Source of the DNA: Undibacterium sp. KW1
Lineage (GTDB): Bacteria > Pseudomonadota > Gammaproteobacteria > Burkholderiales > Burkholderiaceae_D
Reading direction: 5' to 3'
Length of the DNA: 64,000 bases
Assembly: GCF_009937955.1 (NCBI RefSeq)
Contig: NZ_AP018439.1
Coordinates: 3,472,001-3,536,000, forward strand
The translations under genes and the position numbers were made by a program. This document shows, one piece after another, positions 27,158-36,349 of the stretch; positions within the stretch are counted from its first letter, which is position 1, and each line of letters starts with the position of its first letter. Under the pieces are notes generated by a model. That model ran no database searches and was not told the DNA's origin. It saw nothing but the letters and a program-made list of their open reading frames with translations.

Positions 27158-27786
27158 CTCGGTTCCATTTCAAGAAAGTTGGGGTGCGATAAACCTGGGT
27201 GCAGTTTGGCAGAGCTGCCAGTTGTTTATATTTTTAATTGCTTTTTTTATAATTTCGACTTCACTATACTCCAATTTCTTAAGTTTTTAGCAATCAGTGG
27301 AAATATTTTAATTGCGGCTGGATTGTCGTTGTGTTTTTAATACAAACTTCAGCGCGAGATGTCAAACCAGCCGGAAAACTGGTCACGAATGTGTCGCCAC
27401 GGAATACCGTCTGGCAAAACCACGTCAACGAGTTCTACCCTTATTCATCAGGCGACGCAGGATTGCGCACTAAACAGGAGTCGCCATGGATATAAATAAT
27501 CTGGCATAGCGAAACAAACTTATGAACAAATCGATGATGTGTGTCCCATGGCAGGGAAAATACCCCGCGTGATTTCATTCCCTTTGAAGCCATTCGGATT
27601 CAAACGGGGAATACGCCTGCACTTTTCGTCCCTAAAAAGAAAAGCATCGAATGCAATAAACCAATCGAGGCCACATGGCATTTATTAAATAATTAACATT
27701 TTTTATAGTCTATTAGCCATATTAAAATGCTGACTTCTGCACAAATATGGTATTGTCAAAAAAGCACTTAAATTGACGAGGAATAA
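27158..27786. other. AT-rich region between oxidase operon and accessory gene
   Basis: It must contain the leader and promoter of the oxidase operon (right-to-left) and the RBS GAGG of the next gene. Between 27331 and 27495 a GTG-initiated frame on the + strand encodes 54 protein-like residues (NTVWQNHVNEFYPYSSG), and a second frame ending at 27696 has FIPFEAIRIQTGNTPALF. The two are in different frames and separated by stops. They could be relics of a decayed gene, but I recognise no family. Confidence 0.35.
27207..27220 (-). promoter_or_regulatory. Small inverted repeat in the multicopper oxidase leader
   Basis: TGGCAG-AG-CTGCCA, 50 bp before the oxidase start. It could be an operator or a leader hairpin; no function is proven. 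Confidence 0.3.
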
Positions 27787-28471
27787 ATGGACGACCAAGA
27801 AGAGATCAAACGCGATAAAAGAATAGTAGATGTACTGTTCATTATTTTTTTCCTTATAACAGGATTTTTCGCTTTCCTAATATATCTATATGCCAAAACA
27901 TTTACAGATTTAGGTAAGTCTTCTTTATCTGAAGCCAGTCAAAAGGCTCTACTTGATAAAGCCGCTACCTGGGGTCAACTTGGCGATTTTTTTGGAGGGC
28001 TTGCAAATCCAGTCATTGGATGGATAACGATATTTCTACTGATTCTAAATCTTGTATATCAAAGGAGGCAATTGAGTAACGCAAAAAAAGAAGCCGAAAA
28101 GGCGCATGAAATTAATCTAGAACAAGCACGCCATGCGATAGTACAAAGTTTTGAACAAACTTTTTTCTCATGGCTCAACAATCTTAGAGATGCGATTGAT
28201 TCTGTTACCTATACTCACATGGACGAAAACAATGACCGCTTAGATTGCAAAGGTGCGGAAGCATTGAAGTACATGATTAAAGACTCGCCATTATTTTCAC
28301 TCAATCTCATTAAGTCTAATTCCTTTCAAGAAAATCCGGCAATTGATGCGCACAAAAAATGGACGTCGTTCTATCACGAATACGAGCATATTCTTAGTAG
28401 AAAGTTTAATACCTTAGAACCTGTTCGAGATCTTATTGTAAACAAAAGGAATATTGCGTAAACTCGGTTAG

Positions 28472-28804
28472 ATGAGAAAAATCTACCCAAGCGACATAAG
28501 TCGAGAACAGTTTGCAAAGATAGAAGATATTCTGCTGAGCGCACGCAAGAAAACCAAGCCGCGCCAAGTGGATTTATATGATGTTTTTTGCGCGGTATTG
28601 TACGTGTTAAAAAGTGGCTGCCAGTGGGACATGATACCGAGCGACTTTCCTCCTAAAAGTACGGTGTACACGTACTTTAAGCAATGGAAAGAGAAGCCGT
28701 TGGGAAGTGAGTTAAGCCTGCTGGAGCAGGCTTTAAAAAAATCAGGTTGGCGCGGCCCGTACCAAACATGGTCGGAACGTACACAGCACCTTTTTGATTG
28801 TTGA
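28472..28804 (+). CDS. IS5-family transposase, N-terminal frame (orfA)
   Basis: A 110-aa protein with the DUF4096-like/IS5 N-terminal pattern (YPSDISREQFAKIEDIL, LKSGCQWDMIPSDFPP, VYTYFKQW), which contains the DNA-binding part of the transposase. It ends just inside orfB, whose frame is +1 relative to it; a T5 stretch (CTTTTTGA at 28789-28796) lies in the overlap and may be where the ribosome shifts to make the full transposase. Confidence 0.9.
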   Translation: MRKIYPSDISREQFAKIEDILLSARKKTKPRQVDLYDVFCAVLYVLKSGCQWDMIPSDFPPKSTVYTYFKQWKEKPLGSELSLLEQALKKSGWRGPYQTWSERTQHLFDC

Positions 28805-29264
28805 CGCCCAGAGTGTCAAAAACACGGATACGGCAAAACACAAAGGCTACGATGCAGGGAAGAAAATATCAGGAATCAAGCGCCATATTGCCGTTGACAC
28901 AGAGGGGCTACCTCATGCCATTGCCGTGACAACAGCCGACATCACGGATAGAAAGGGAGCACTGGAAGCGTTTGAGCAGCACAAGCATTCCTTGGGCAAG
29001 GTTGCCAGCGTGCTCGTCGATGGTGGTTATACGGGACGCCCTTTTGCTGAGGGTGTCCATCAAATTCTGGGGGCGTCCGTACAAGTTGCCAAGCGCAATG
29101 AACTCCACACCTTTAGTGTCATGCCTCAGCGGTGGGTGGTGGAACGCTCTTTTGCCTGGCTTGAGAAATGCCATCGCCTTTGGAAAAACTGTGAGCGACA
29201 ATTAAATACCAGCTTGCAATTCGTTAATTTGGCATTTCTCACTTTGCTCTTGCGGCGCGGGTGA
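28794..29264 (+). CDS. IS5-family transposase, catalytic frame (orfB)
   Basis: A 156-aa DDE domain: first Asp in IVDAQSVKNT, second Asp in VLVDGGYTG, and Glu in WVVERSFAWLEKCHRLWKN (with the R and K of the YREK-type signature). It is probably translated as a fusion with orfA by frameshifting, because it has no clear RBS and starts in the overlap. Confidence 0.9.
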   Translation: MIVDAQSVKNTDTAKHKGYDAGKKISGIKRHIAVDTEGLPHAIAVTTADITDRKGALEAFEQHKHSLGKVASVLVDGGYTGRPFAEGVHQILGASVQVAKRNELHTFSVMPQRWVVERSFAWLEKCHRLWKNCERQLNTSLQFVNLAFLTLLLRRG

Positions 29265-29709
29265 TCAAAAAAGATCTCGAACAGGTTCTTAGAACGATTT
29301 CTATATTGGATACATAAGAATCCGAATTTAGATATCTCTCAAAAAGATTTTTACTTTGGTATTTTGACTGACCAATTTTCAAAAACCGAATGGGACATAC
29401 TTTTTTATTACTGCTCAACTTCACAAGGTCGTCGCATTAGAAAAATAATTGAAACTTATGCCCTTATGGAAAAATACCATTTGGATTCCGTCATGATGAA
29501 AATTTATCAAAATGGGCTTCTAGAAGGCGAGAAATTTGCGCCATCCGCATTTGATAGCGCGATAGCGTTTACTTGAGAATCCTGGTGCCAGGGCACAAAA
29601 AAACCCAGATACATTTTAGCGATCAGGGCTTTGTCTATTAAACCCGCGTCTATTCTCTCAATCATGGGATTTCAGACGGAAAGCGCGGGATACCGGCAGA
29701 TAAGTTGTA

Positions 29710-29735
29710 AGACCAAATTGCGGTCTGTTTTTTTT
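29710..29735 (+). terminator. Possible terminator after the split gene
   Basis: A 5-bp stem AGACC / GGTCT with 7-nt loop is followed by G and nine T. The stem is weak. Confidence 0.35.
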
Positions 29736-29741
29736 AATTTA

Positions 29742-30204
29742 TCAAGTACTCGTTGTAAACTTGTTTGCACGTGCAAAGATTAGACCGACATGCTTGACAC
29801 GATGGATGCGCAATTTCTGCCTGATCTGCTCATTCATCTGACCAGTGCATCACATACTTCAACTGTAATGCCTGCTTATCCTCATGTCTACCTAACATCG
29901 TCCAAGCCGCCTCAATCAGCCAGTCATCCAATCGATCAGCCTAATTAAATGCTGCAATTCCAATCTCACCCAAGAGCGATTTACGGCTCACCATATGCCC
30001 TAGCAACATCAAGCCCGGCTTCGATATCCACTCTTCCATTCCCGCAATGTCTTTAAACAGCTTTGGCTTTTCGCTGACATCAATATAGGCGATGTGACGC
30101 CGCGCGCGGATTGAAGACAGTACCCTGATCAAATTACTCGCAGAATGCTCCAGATAAGCCAAGCCCATAGCCTAGTCCATAACCATCGTAACCCTGCCAG
30201 TCAT
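29742..30204 (-). pseudogene. Decayed gene with two in-frame TAG codons and a frameshift
   Basis: Reading from ATG 30204: MTGRVTMVMD, TAG (30172-30174), then AMGLAYLEHSASNLIRVLS and onward to LLGEIGIAAFN, a second TAG (29941-29943), and DRLDDWLIEAAWTMLGRHE up to a stop; a one-base shift near 29831-29838 continues as EQIRQKLRIHRVKHVGLIF to TGA 29742-29744. The protein-like sequence runs through all three lesions, so it was probably one gene of about 150 codons. I do not recognise the family; the C-terminal part (SDEQIRQKLRIH) looks like a helical, DNA-binding-like motif. Only a 75-aa intact frame remains. Confidence 0.6.
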
Positions 30205-30277
30205 GCCACCTACTTATCTTATTTTAAATAGATTATGCCAAAGTGCATAAACTGACTGTAAACGGTTAATTACAAAA

Positions 30278-30312
30278 GGAAAAAGGGGTTAAATCATACT
30301 TGATTTAACCCC
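30278..30312 (-). terminator. Terminator downstream of tRNA-Ser
   Basis: On the minus strand a 12-bp stem (GGGGTTAAATCA / TGATTTAACCCC) with a 4-nt loop is followed by TTTTTCCTTTT, just 3' of the tRNA. Confidence 0.8.
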
Positions 30313-30326
30313 TTCTTACGTGTTAC

Positions 30327-30418
30327 TGGCGGAGATGGTGAGATTCGAACTCACGATTCAGGTTACCCCAAATGCTTCCTTAGCAGGGAAGTGCCTTCGG
30401 CCACTCGGCCACATCTCC
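30327..30418 (-). tRNA. tRNA-Ser (anticodon GCT)
   Basis: A 92-nt class II tRNA on the minus strand. The acceptor arm GGAGATG pairs with CATCTCC, G is the discriminator base and CCA is encoded. Anticodon stem CTTCC/GGAAG presents CTGCTAA, anticodon GCT (reads AGC/AGT). There is a long variable arm, and GTTCGAATC forms the T loop. It lies downstream of lysC on the same strand and is followed by a terminator. Confidence 0.95.
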
Positions 30419-30510
30419 ACACTATTGCAGCCGCTAAAACTCAGCTGCAATTGAGACCGTGATAATAGCTGCTTGTATGACTTTGGTCAACAGTCAGGCC
30501 AGAAAATTTT

Positions 30511-31761
30511 TTAGGCGCTTTCCAGGCCAAATGCTTTGTGCAGGGAGCGGACTGCCAACTCCATGTATTTTTCATCAATCAGGACCGAAATCTTGATCTC
30601 GGAAGTGGAGATCATCTGGATATTGATGCCCTCTTCCGACAAGGTACGGAACATCTGGGAAGCGATACCAACATGGCTGCGCATGCCTACGCCAACCACG
30701 GAGACCTTGGATACCTTGGAGTCACCAACGATGCTGCCTGCGCCGATATGGGCCTTGACGCTGTTTTCAAGCACGTCCATGGCCTTGGTGTATTCACCGC
30801 GTGGTACCGTGAAGGTAAAGTCAGTCTTGCCTTCGACGGACTGGTTTTGGATGATCATATCGACTTCGATATTGGCATCAGCAACCGGGCCCAGGATTTG
30901 ATAGGCGATGCCTGGCTTGTCTGGCACACCCAGGACGGTGATTTTTGCTTCATCACGGTTAAACGCGATGCCGGTGATGGTAGCTTGTTCCATGTGTCTA
31001 TCTTCCTCAAACGAAATCAGGGTGCCGGAATTCGCTTCTTCTTCCAGCGGTATTAATGGGTCGGTCAGTGATGACAAAACGCGGGTAGGCATGCGGTAGT
31101 TACCGGCAAATTCGACGGAGCGGATTTGCAGAACTTTGGAACCCAGCGAAGCCATTTCCAGCATTTCTTCAAAGGTAACAGTATTCAGGCGGCGCGCATC
31201 AGATACCACGCGCGGATCGGTCGTGTAGACTCCGTCAACGTCAGTATAAATCAGGCATTCTTGTGCCTTGAGTGCGGCAGCAACAGCGACAGCCGAAGTG
31301 TCAGAACCACCACGACCCAAGGTCGTGATATTGCCCAGATCATCAACGCCCTGAAAGCCGGTAATGATGACGATCTTGCCTGCATCAAGGTCAGCCTTGA
31401 CCTTGGCTTCATCAATCGAGGCGATCCTGGCCTTGGTGTGGGCAGAATCCGTCTTGATGGCAACTTGCCAGCCTGCATAGGACACGGCTTGCTTGCCTAT
31501 CGCTTGCAGGGCAATGGCCAGCAAACCAACGGAGACCTGTTCGCCGGTAGAGGCGATCATGTCGAGTTCACGAGGATCTGGCTGTGCAGAAATTTCTTTT
31601 GCCAGGCCAATGATACGATTTGTTTCACCAGACATTGCTGAAGGCACCACGACTATCTGGTGACCGGCATCATGCCATTTGGCGACGCGCTTGGCGACGT
31701 TCTTGATGCGTTCTGTCGAACCCATCGAAGTACCGCCGTATTTGTGGACGATTAAAGCCAT
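30511..31761 (-). CDS. lysC: Aspartate kinase LysC
   Basis: Phosphorylates L-aspartate, the first step to lysine, threonine, methionine and diaminopimelate. 416 aa, the usual length for single-function aspartokinase of this class: KYGGTSMGS at the N-terminus, kinase motifs FQGVDDLGNITTLGRGGSDTS (split over residues about 150-175) and YTDVDGVYTTDPR, and two ACT domains in the last 150 residues (ITVLGVPDKPG and GINIQMISTSEIKISV) for feedback inhibition. The leader before the ATG contains a CTCAGTTTCTAT tandem repeat and no obvious Shine-Dalgarno sequence, which is odd. Confidence 0.97.
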   Translation of the reverse strand: MALIVHKYGGTSMGSTERIKNVAKRVAKWHDAGHQIVVVPSAMSGETNRIIGLAKEISAQPDPRELDMIASTGEQVSVGLLAIALQAIGKQAVSYAGWQVAIKTDSAHTKARIASIDEAKVKADLDAGKIVIITGFQGVDDLGNITTLGRGGSDTSAVAVAAALKAQECLIYTDVDGVYTTDPRVVSDARRLNTVTFEEMLEMASLGSKVLQIRSVEFAGNYRMPTRVLSSLTDPLIPLEEEANSGTLISFEEDRHMEQATITGIAFNRDEAKITVLGVPDKPGIAYQILGPVADANIEVDMIIQNQSVEGKTDFTFTVPRGEYTKAMDVLENSVKAHIGAGSIVGDSKVSKVSVVGVGMRSHVGIASQMFRTLSEEGINIQMISTSEIKISVLIDEKYMELAVRSLHKAFGLESA

Positions 31762-31765
31762 AGAT

Positions 31766-31796
31766 ATAGAAACTGAGATAGAAACTGAGATAGAAG
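31766..31796. repeat. 12-bp tandem repeat in the lysC leader
   Basis: ATAGAAACTGAG occurs twice in tandem followed by a partial third unit (ATAGAAG). It lies 4 bp upstream of the lysC start codon, where an RBS would be expected. Confidence 0.75.
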
Positions 31797-31804
31797 ACCA
31801 AAGG

Positions 31805-31999
31805 GTGAAAAATGCGGAAAATCAACCTCTTACTGTACATGCTGCCCTGCAAAATAACAAGGCACTTGCACGCAGAAAACCTGAAGAAATGCTGGCTCAA
31901 GGTTTAGCAAAAGCAAATTTTCTACAGAAGCATGGTTATTCAATCAAGGAATTTGCAAGAAAGCGGGCGTCTATGGAACTGCTGGAGAAAGAAAAATAA
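31805..31999 (+). CDS. Small hypothetical protein
   Basis: A short basic, helical protein of 64 aa, here started at GTG 31805: KNAENQPLTVHAALQ, KALARRKPEEMLAQGLAKA and HGYSIKEFARKRASMEL. The open frame extends upstream into lysC (106 aa) but the upstream part is antisense to lysC and looks non-coding. I do not recognise the family; it could be a small DNA-binding or regulatory protein. Lies divergent from lysC and converges on the DUF1415 gene. Confidence 0.45.
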   Translation: MKNAENQPLTVHAALQNNKALARRKPEEMLAQGLAKANFLQKHGYSIKEFARKRASMELLEKEK

Positions 32000-32161
32000 T
32001 TGATGGCATTCAGGAATAATGCCTATCGCAACAGACAGAGTGTGAAATACCTCTATTTTTATGTTTTAAATCAAGGAGTTGATAAAACATACTCCAGACC
32101 AGTATATTGGATTGACGGCACCATCAATCATTTCATCAAGACCCGGAATCGCAAATTACTT

Positions 32162-32200
32162 ATTTGCATATCAATATAAGAATTCAATTGATATGCAAAT
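32162..32200. repeat. 14-bp perfect inverted repeat
   Basis: ATTTGCATATCAAT and ATTGATATGCAAAT flank an 11-nt spacer, 20 bp after the DUF1415 stop. It could be a terminator-like hairpin (four T follow) or an operator-like dyad. Confidence 0.6.
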
Positions 32201-32220
32201 TTTGCGCGCACCTACCTAAT

Positions 32221-32787
32221 TTACTTTTTAGCGTATTTGGAAAACAGGCGACGCCAGCCTTCGTGGCCCAGCTCGCGCATGGTTGCCATATTCTTTTCAT
32301 AAATTTGCTCAGCCTCAGGGAAAGCCTCAACTGCCCTGTCTATGCTTTCTTCACGCAGCAGATGCAGAGTCGGATAGGGGGAGCGATTGGTGTAGTTTTC
32401 TATATCATCCGGCTCGGTACCGGCGAACTGGTAATCAGGATGGAAGCTGGCAATTTGCAAGATGCCGTCGAGCTCCATTTCCTCCAGCATGCCATCGGCG
32501 ACATCGAGGAAATCATTGAAGTCCAGGAAATCATGCAAGGCCAAGGGATGGATCAGCAAAGTGGTTTCTATCTTCTCGGGATTGGCCTCTGCCAGCAATT
32601 CGAGTTCGCGCTCCAGGTCTTCCAATAAGCTGTCTGGCGTTTTTGCTTCGCTGACGACATAGCGTACCTGCTGCTTGACTTGCACAGCCTTGGCAAAGGG
32701 GCAGAGGTTCAGACCGATGACGGCCTTGTCCAGCCAGGCTGCGGTTGCGGAAATGACGTCGTCGGTGTTAATGAGATTGCTGGGCAT
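32221..32787 (-). CDS. DUF1415-family protein
   Basis: A 188-aa protein from ATG 32787 with the DUF1415 pattern: AWLDKAVIGLNLCPFAKAV at the N-terminus, TTLLIHPLALHDFLDFNDFLDVA, QIASFHPDYQFAGTE and SPYPTLHLLREESIDRAV. It is a conserved proteobacterial family of unknown function, probably cytoplasmic. The Cys in NLCPFA is nearly invariant in the family. Confidence 0.88.
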   Translation of the reverse strand: MPSNLINTDDVISATAAWLDKAVIGLNLCPFAKAVQVKQQVRYVVSEAKTPDSLLEDLERELELLAEANPEKIETTLLIHPLALHDFLDFNDFLDVADGMLEEMELDGILQIASFHPDYQFAGTEPDDIENYTNRSPYPTLHLLREESIDRAVEAFPEAEQIYEKNMATMRELGHEGWRRLFSKYAKK

Positions 32788-32920
32788 GATGTACAAAAAA
32801 AGAGTGAAGGCCCGAGAATAACATGGCAAATTTGCTGATGCATGACATCCGACAATTTTGCATGATATCCACAGTATTTCAGAGCCTTCAACCCTTGCCC
32901 CCTGCCCTGCTGTTCAGTCT

Positions 32921-33610
32921 TTACTTCGCCTCACCAGCAATCGCCTTATAGCTGACCGCACCCAGCACAGCACCAACGACAGGTGCAAGCCAGAACAGCC
33001 ACAATTGCTGCAGAGCCCAGCCGCCCACATAGATGGCCACACCCGTGCTACGGGCAGGATTGACCGAGGTATTGGTGACAGGAATGCTGATCAAGTGTAT
33101 CAATGTCAGACCCAGGCCTATGGCGATAGGCGCAAAACCCTGTGGCGCGCGGCTATCGGTAGCACCAAGAATAATCACCAGAAACATCATCGTCATGACA
33201 ACCTCAGTCACCAGTGCCGCCACCATGGAATAACCGCCAGGCGAATGCTCACCGTAACCATTCGAAGCAAAGCCGCCAGACACGTCAAAACCGGCCTTGC
33301 CGCTGGCAATCAGGTACAAGACACCACCGGCAACAATACCGCCCAATACCTGGGCGACGATGTAAGGCAGTAATTGGTTAGCAGGAAAACGGCCACCTGC
33401 CCATAAGCCTATAGAGACCGCGGGATTAAGATGACAGCCAGAGATATGGCCTATCGCAAAAGCCATGGTCAGCACAGTCAGGCCAAAAGCCAGTGACACG
33501 CCATGCAAGCCTATGCCCACACCAGGGAAAGCGGCCGCCAGCACTGCACTGCCGCAGCCGCCAAGTACCAGCCAGAATGTTCCCAAAAATTCAGCACCAT
33601 ATTGTTTCAT
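32921..33610 (-). CDS. aqpZ: Aquaporin Z water channel
   Basis: A 229-aa inner-membrane channel for water. Six transmembrane helices, two half-helices with NPA motifs (HLNPAVS and VNPARS), and the AqpZ-specific stretches [19 protein letters not shown] and [19 protein letters not shown], closely like the E. coli protein. A GTG four codons upstream (33622) is an alternative start. Divergent and flanked by terminator-free gaps; no operon partner visible. Confidence 0.95.
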   Translation of the reverse strand: MKQYGAEFLGTFWLVLGGCGSAVLAAAFPGVGIGLHGVSLAFGLTVLTMAFAIGHISGCHLNPAVSIGLWAGGRFPANQLLPYIVAQVLGGIVAGGVLYLIASGKAGFDVSGGFASNGYGEHSPGGYSMVAALVTEVVMTMMFLVIILGATDSRAPQGFAPIAIGLGLTLIHLISIPVTNTSVNPARSTGVAIYVGGWALQQLWLFWLAPVVGAVLGAVSYKAIAGEAK

Positions 33611-33824
33611 TTTTTCGCTCACTTTCTAAGGTATCGGTTGCCCGGTTTTGCTGCCTGGCAGATTCCAGATCGCGCCAGTACAGTGAGCAACAATATAACA
33701 AACTTATATTGCCTTATTGTTAAAATGTGTGATGTATTGCTATTTTTCGCCTCGCCAAACGTGTGAATTAAACATGTTTTTCAAATAGCTGAGCAAGACT
33801 CATTGAAAGAAACAAGAAGCTAAT

Positions 33825-33853
33825 AAAAAAGCGAACACAAGGTTCGCTTTTTT
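33825..33853. terminator. Bidirectional terminator after aceB
   Basis: GCGAAC / GTTCGC stem with A-run before and T-run after, 5-nt loop. It lies just past the aceB stop codon. Confidence 0.85.
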
Positions 33854-33884
33854 AACTGATTACAGCACTAATACTGTCAGAACA

Positions 33885-35471
33885 TCAAATTTCTTCGTAC
33901 AAAGGCAGGGTCAGGAATTCAGCAAAGTCTTCCGACGTTGACATCTCTTCAAAAATTTGTGCGGCACGGTCATAAGTAGGACCTGTACCAGCAACTTCTT
34001 TCACCTTGGCCAACTCTTCCGGGATCATGGCGCGGACCATGTCGGCGGTGACCTTGCGGCCATCTTCCAGGTTGCCCTTGGCAGAACGTATCCATTGCCA
34101 AACTTGTGAGCGGCTGATCTCTGCCGTTGCCGCATCTTCCATCAGGTTATGGATAGGTACGCAGCCATTGCCAGCCAGCCATGCACCGAGGTAATGAATG
34201 CCGACGTTGATGTTGTAACGCAGGCCCGCCTCAGTGATCGGTGTTTCTGGCTGGAAGTTCAGCAAATCCTTGGCGCTGACTTCGATATCAGGGCGTTGTT
34301 TGGAAATCTGGTTCGGTGCATCGCCCAATACTTTCTTGAACTCTGTCATCGCCAGTTCTACCAGGCCTGGATGAGCAACCCAGCCGCCATCGTAGCCATC
34401 AGTTGCATCGCGGGCTTTGTCATTGCGCACACCGCCCATGGCGATCTCGTTTTTCTCTGGATCGTTCTTGATAGGGATCAGTGCTGCCATGCCACCGATA
34501 GCTGGTGCATTACGCTTGTGGCAGGTTTTCAGCAACAGCAAAGCATAAGAACGCATGAAAGGCGCTGTCATGGTGACCTTGGCGCGGTCTGCCAGACAGA
34601 AATCTTTGTCGTTCTTGAACTTCTTGATGCAGGAGAAGATGTAATCCCAGCGACCTGCGTTCAGGCCTGAGCTATGCTCGCGCAGTTCATACAGAATCTC
34701 GTCCATCTCGAAAGCAGCAACGATGGTTTCGATCAGCACTGTGGCCTTGATCGTACCTTGTGCCAGACCAATTTCATTTTGTGCCATGACGAAGATGTCG
34801 TTCCACAGGCGCGCTTCCAGGTGGGATTCCATCTTGGGCAGATAGAAGTAAGGGCCAGCACCGCGTGCCAGTTGTTCTTTGGCGTTATGGAACAGGAACA
34901 GGGCGAAATCAAAAATGCCGCCAGAGATGCGCTTGCCATCGACCAGCACATGCTTTTCATCGAGGTGCCAGCCGCGTGGGCGTACGACCAGGGTGGCGAT
35001 CTTGTCGTTCAGTTTGTAAGACTTGCCATTTTGCTCCAGGCTGATAGTGCGGCGCACGGCGTCGCGCATATTGATCTGGCCTGTGATCTGATTGTCCCAG
35101 TTAGGCGTATTGGAATCTTCAAAGTCTGTCATGTAACTGTCAGCCCCTGAGTTGAAGGCGTTGATGACCATCTTGCGTTCTACCGGGCCGGTGATTTCTA
35201 CACGACGGCATTCCAGTGCTTTGGGGATAGGTGCGATCTTCCAGTCACCTTCGCGGATATGACGTGTTTCTGGCAGGAAGTCTGGCTGTTCACCGGCATC
35301 CAGGCGCTTCGCACGTTCTACGCGGGCAGCCAGCAATTCCTGACGGCGTGGCTCGAAAGCGCGGCTCAGTTTGGCAACCAGGGCCAGGGCATCTGGGGTC
35401 AAAATTTCGGCGAAGCCTGGCTTGATTTCGCCGCTGATTTGCATGCCTTCAGGTAAAGTCAGTTGTGTCAT
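33885..35471 (-). CDS. aceB: Malate synthase A
   Basis: Condenses glyoxylate with acetyl-CoA to malate in the glyoxylate shunt, needed for growth on fatty acids or acetate. 528 aa from ATG 35471 (GGAG eight bases upstream). Active-site sequences are visible: [17 protein letters not shown] (metal and catalytic acid), and [12 protein letters not shown]. Residue order and length match the AceB family. Lies downstream of a haloacid dehalogenase gene on the same strand, with a 30-bp gap, and is followed by a terminator. The beta-oxidation cluster is nearby at 40.5-45 kb. Confidence 0.97.
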   Translation of the reverse strand: MTQLTLPEGMQISGEIKPGFAEILTPDALALVAKLSRAFEPRRQELLAARVERAKRLDAGEQPDFLPETRHIREGDWKIAPIPKALECRRVEITGPVERKMVINAFNSGADSYMTDFEDSNTPNWDNQITGQINMRDAVRRTISLEQNGKSYKLNDKIATLVVRPRGWHLDEKHVLVDGKRISGGIFDFALFLFHNAKEQLARGAGPYFYLPKMESHLEARLWNDIFVMAQNEIGLAQGTIKATVLIETIVAAFEMDEILYELREHSSGLNAGRWDYIFSCIKKFKNDKDFCLADRAKVTMTAPFMRSYALLLLKTCHKRNAPAIGGMAALIPIKNDPEKNEIAMGGVRNDKARDATDGYDGGWVAHPGLVELAMTEFKKVLGDAPNQISKQRPDIEVSAKDLLNFQPETPITEAGLRYNINVGIHYLGAWLAGNGCVPIHNLMEDAATAEISRSQVWQWIRSAKGNLEDGRKVTADMVRAMIPEELAKVKEVAGTGPTYDRAAQIFEEMSTSEDFAEFLTLPLYEEI

Positions 35472-35502
35472 TGTAGTCTCCAAAAAATGAATTAAAACGA
35501 AA

Positions 35503-36183
35503 TCAGTTGCGGTGTTTTGCGATAAAGGGAATCAGGTCTTTGAGCGTGTGCCCTACACCATGCGGCGTCACGCCCAGTTGTTCCAGAGGTGCGTTTTGCC
35601 GGTTGACCCAGAAGGTGGTGTAACCAAACCAGGTGGCACAACAGGCATCCCAGCAATTGCTGGATACAAACAAAATGTTTTTTGCTGGCACACCATATAC
35701 ATCGGGTGCCATTTGATAGGCTTCAGGTGCGGTCTTGAATTTCTTGACGACTTCGACGGACAGCAAATGGCTGAATATGCCCTGCATGCCTGCCGCATCC
35801 ACCGCTGACTGTAGCATGTGCAGGTTACCGTTCGATAAAACAGACATTTTCATGTCTTGTGCCTGCAAGGCTTGCAGGACAGGCAGGTTTTCAGGAAAAG
35901 CTTTCAGTCGCGCATACTGACCCATCAGGCTGTTTTGTGCATCCAGCGTCAAATCCAGATTCAGTTTCTGGCAGCAAAATATCAATGCATCCTGGGTGAC
36001 TTCCCAGAATGGTTTGTACATGCTGCACATGGTGCGCAGGCGGGTGTATTCAATCTGCTTGTCGCGCCACAGTTCTGCCAGTGCCCTGCCCTTGCCAGGG
36101 AACAGCTTGTCTGCCAGTTCGCTGATGGAATACACATCAAACAGAGTACCGTAGGCGTCAAAGGCGATGGCAGAGATGGTCAT
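35503..36183 (-). CDS. Type II haloacid dehalogenase (HAD superfamily)
   Basis: A 226-aa enzyme from ATG 36183. It has the nucleophile Asp in [15 protein letters not shown] (motif II), Lys in [12 protein letters not shown], and the family-specific [15 protein letters not shown] with FWVNR, all typical of L-2-haloacid dehalogenases, which remove halide from short 2-halo acids via an ester intermediate. The start at 36243 would add 20 residues not seen in the family. Divergent from a LysR gene and upstream of aceB. Confidence 0.85.
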   Translation of the reverse strand: MTISAIAFDAYGTLFDVYSISELADKLFPGKGRALAELWRDKQIEYTRLRTMCSMYKPFWEVTQDALIFCCQKLNLDLTLDAQNSLMGQYARLKAFPENLPVLQALQAQDMKMSVLSNGNLHMLQSAVDAAGMQGIFSHLLSVEVVKKFKTAPEAYQMAPDVYGVPAKNILFVSSNCWDACCATWFGYTTFWVNRQNAPLEQLGVTPHGVGHTLKDLIPFIAKHRN

Positions 36184-36349
36184 GGTTTTATTGATTGCGC
36201 TGAATGTGTGAGACTGGCCTGGATGTGAAAGATTAAATGGCAAACATCATGAAAGCAGTATATTCAATATAAAATACTATAATCATCGAATTTCATCACT
36301 ACATCTTTTCATTTTAGTTGCAAATGGAGAGATAAGAAGCCAGGCTGCC

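Larger units (their letters stand above)
28417..29288 (+). mobile_element. IS5-family insertion sequence, copy 1 (872 bp)
   Basis: Perfect 18-bp terminal inverted repeats (GAACCTGTTCGAGATCTT at the left end and its complement at the right end) enclose two overlapping transposase frames. The 3-bp target duplication is TTA (28414-28416 and 29289-29291); both flanks also share the larger CTTAG. Target TNA and two-frame layout fit the IS427/IS1031-type groups. A second 872-bp copy lies inverted at 39709-40580, with identical predicted proteins. Confidence 0.92.
27787..29576 (+). pseudogene. Putative phage abortive infection protein gene, split by an IS
   Basis: The 5' part (27787-28416) encodes two N-terminal transmembrane helices, the motif TWGQLGDFFGGLANPVIGW, a coiled region and QSFEQTFFSWLNNL, the pattern of the putative abortive infection (putAbiC-type) membrane family. 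The IS at 28417-29288 interrupts it after ACC TTA; without the IS and one TTA target copy, the frame continues as TLERFLYWIHKNP to a stop at 29576, giving about 304 aa. The fragment upstream of the IS reads into it and ends at 28461. It is AT-rich relative to flanking genes, suggesting transfer. The intact gene would probably act in phage defence (inference from family name); it is now disrupted. Confidence 0.8.
29577..30326. other. Accessory patch between putAbiC-like gene and tRNA-Ser
   Basis: This 750-bp stretch holds a possible terminator, the decayed gene listed separately (29742-30204) and the tRNA terminator. I see no intact gene. A duplicated end of the tRNA-Ser gene, which would mark an integrase att site, was not visible. 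Confidence 0.5.

Noticed and set aside
29742..30204. Suppressed TAG codons (alternative genetic code or amber suppressor phage)
   Set aside because: A frameshift is also needed to complete the frame, so decay is the simpler reading.
31679..31804. Upstream part of the 106-codon frame over the start of lysC
   Set aside because: This portion is antisense to lysC and its leader repeat; only the part from about 31805 looks like protein.
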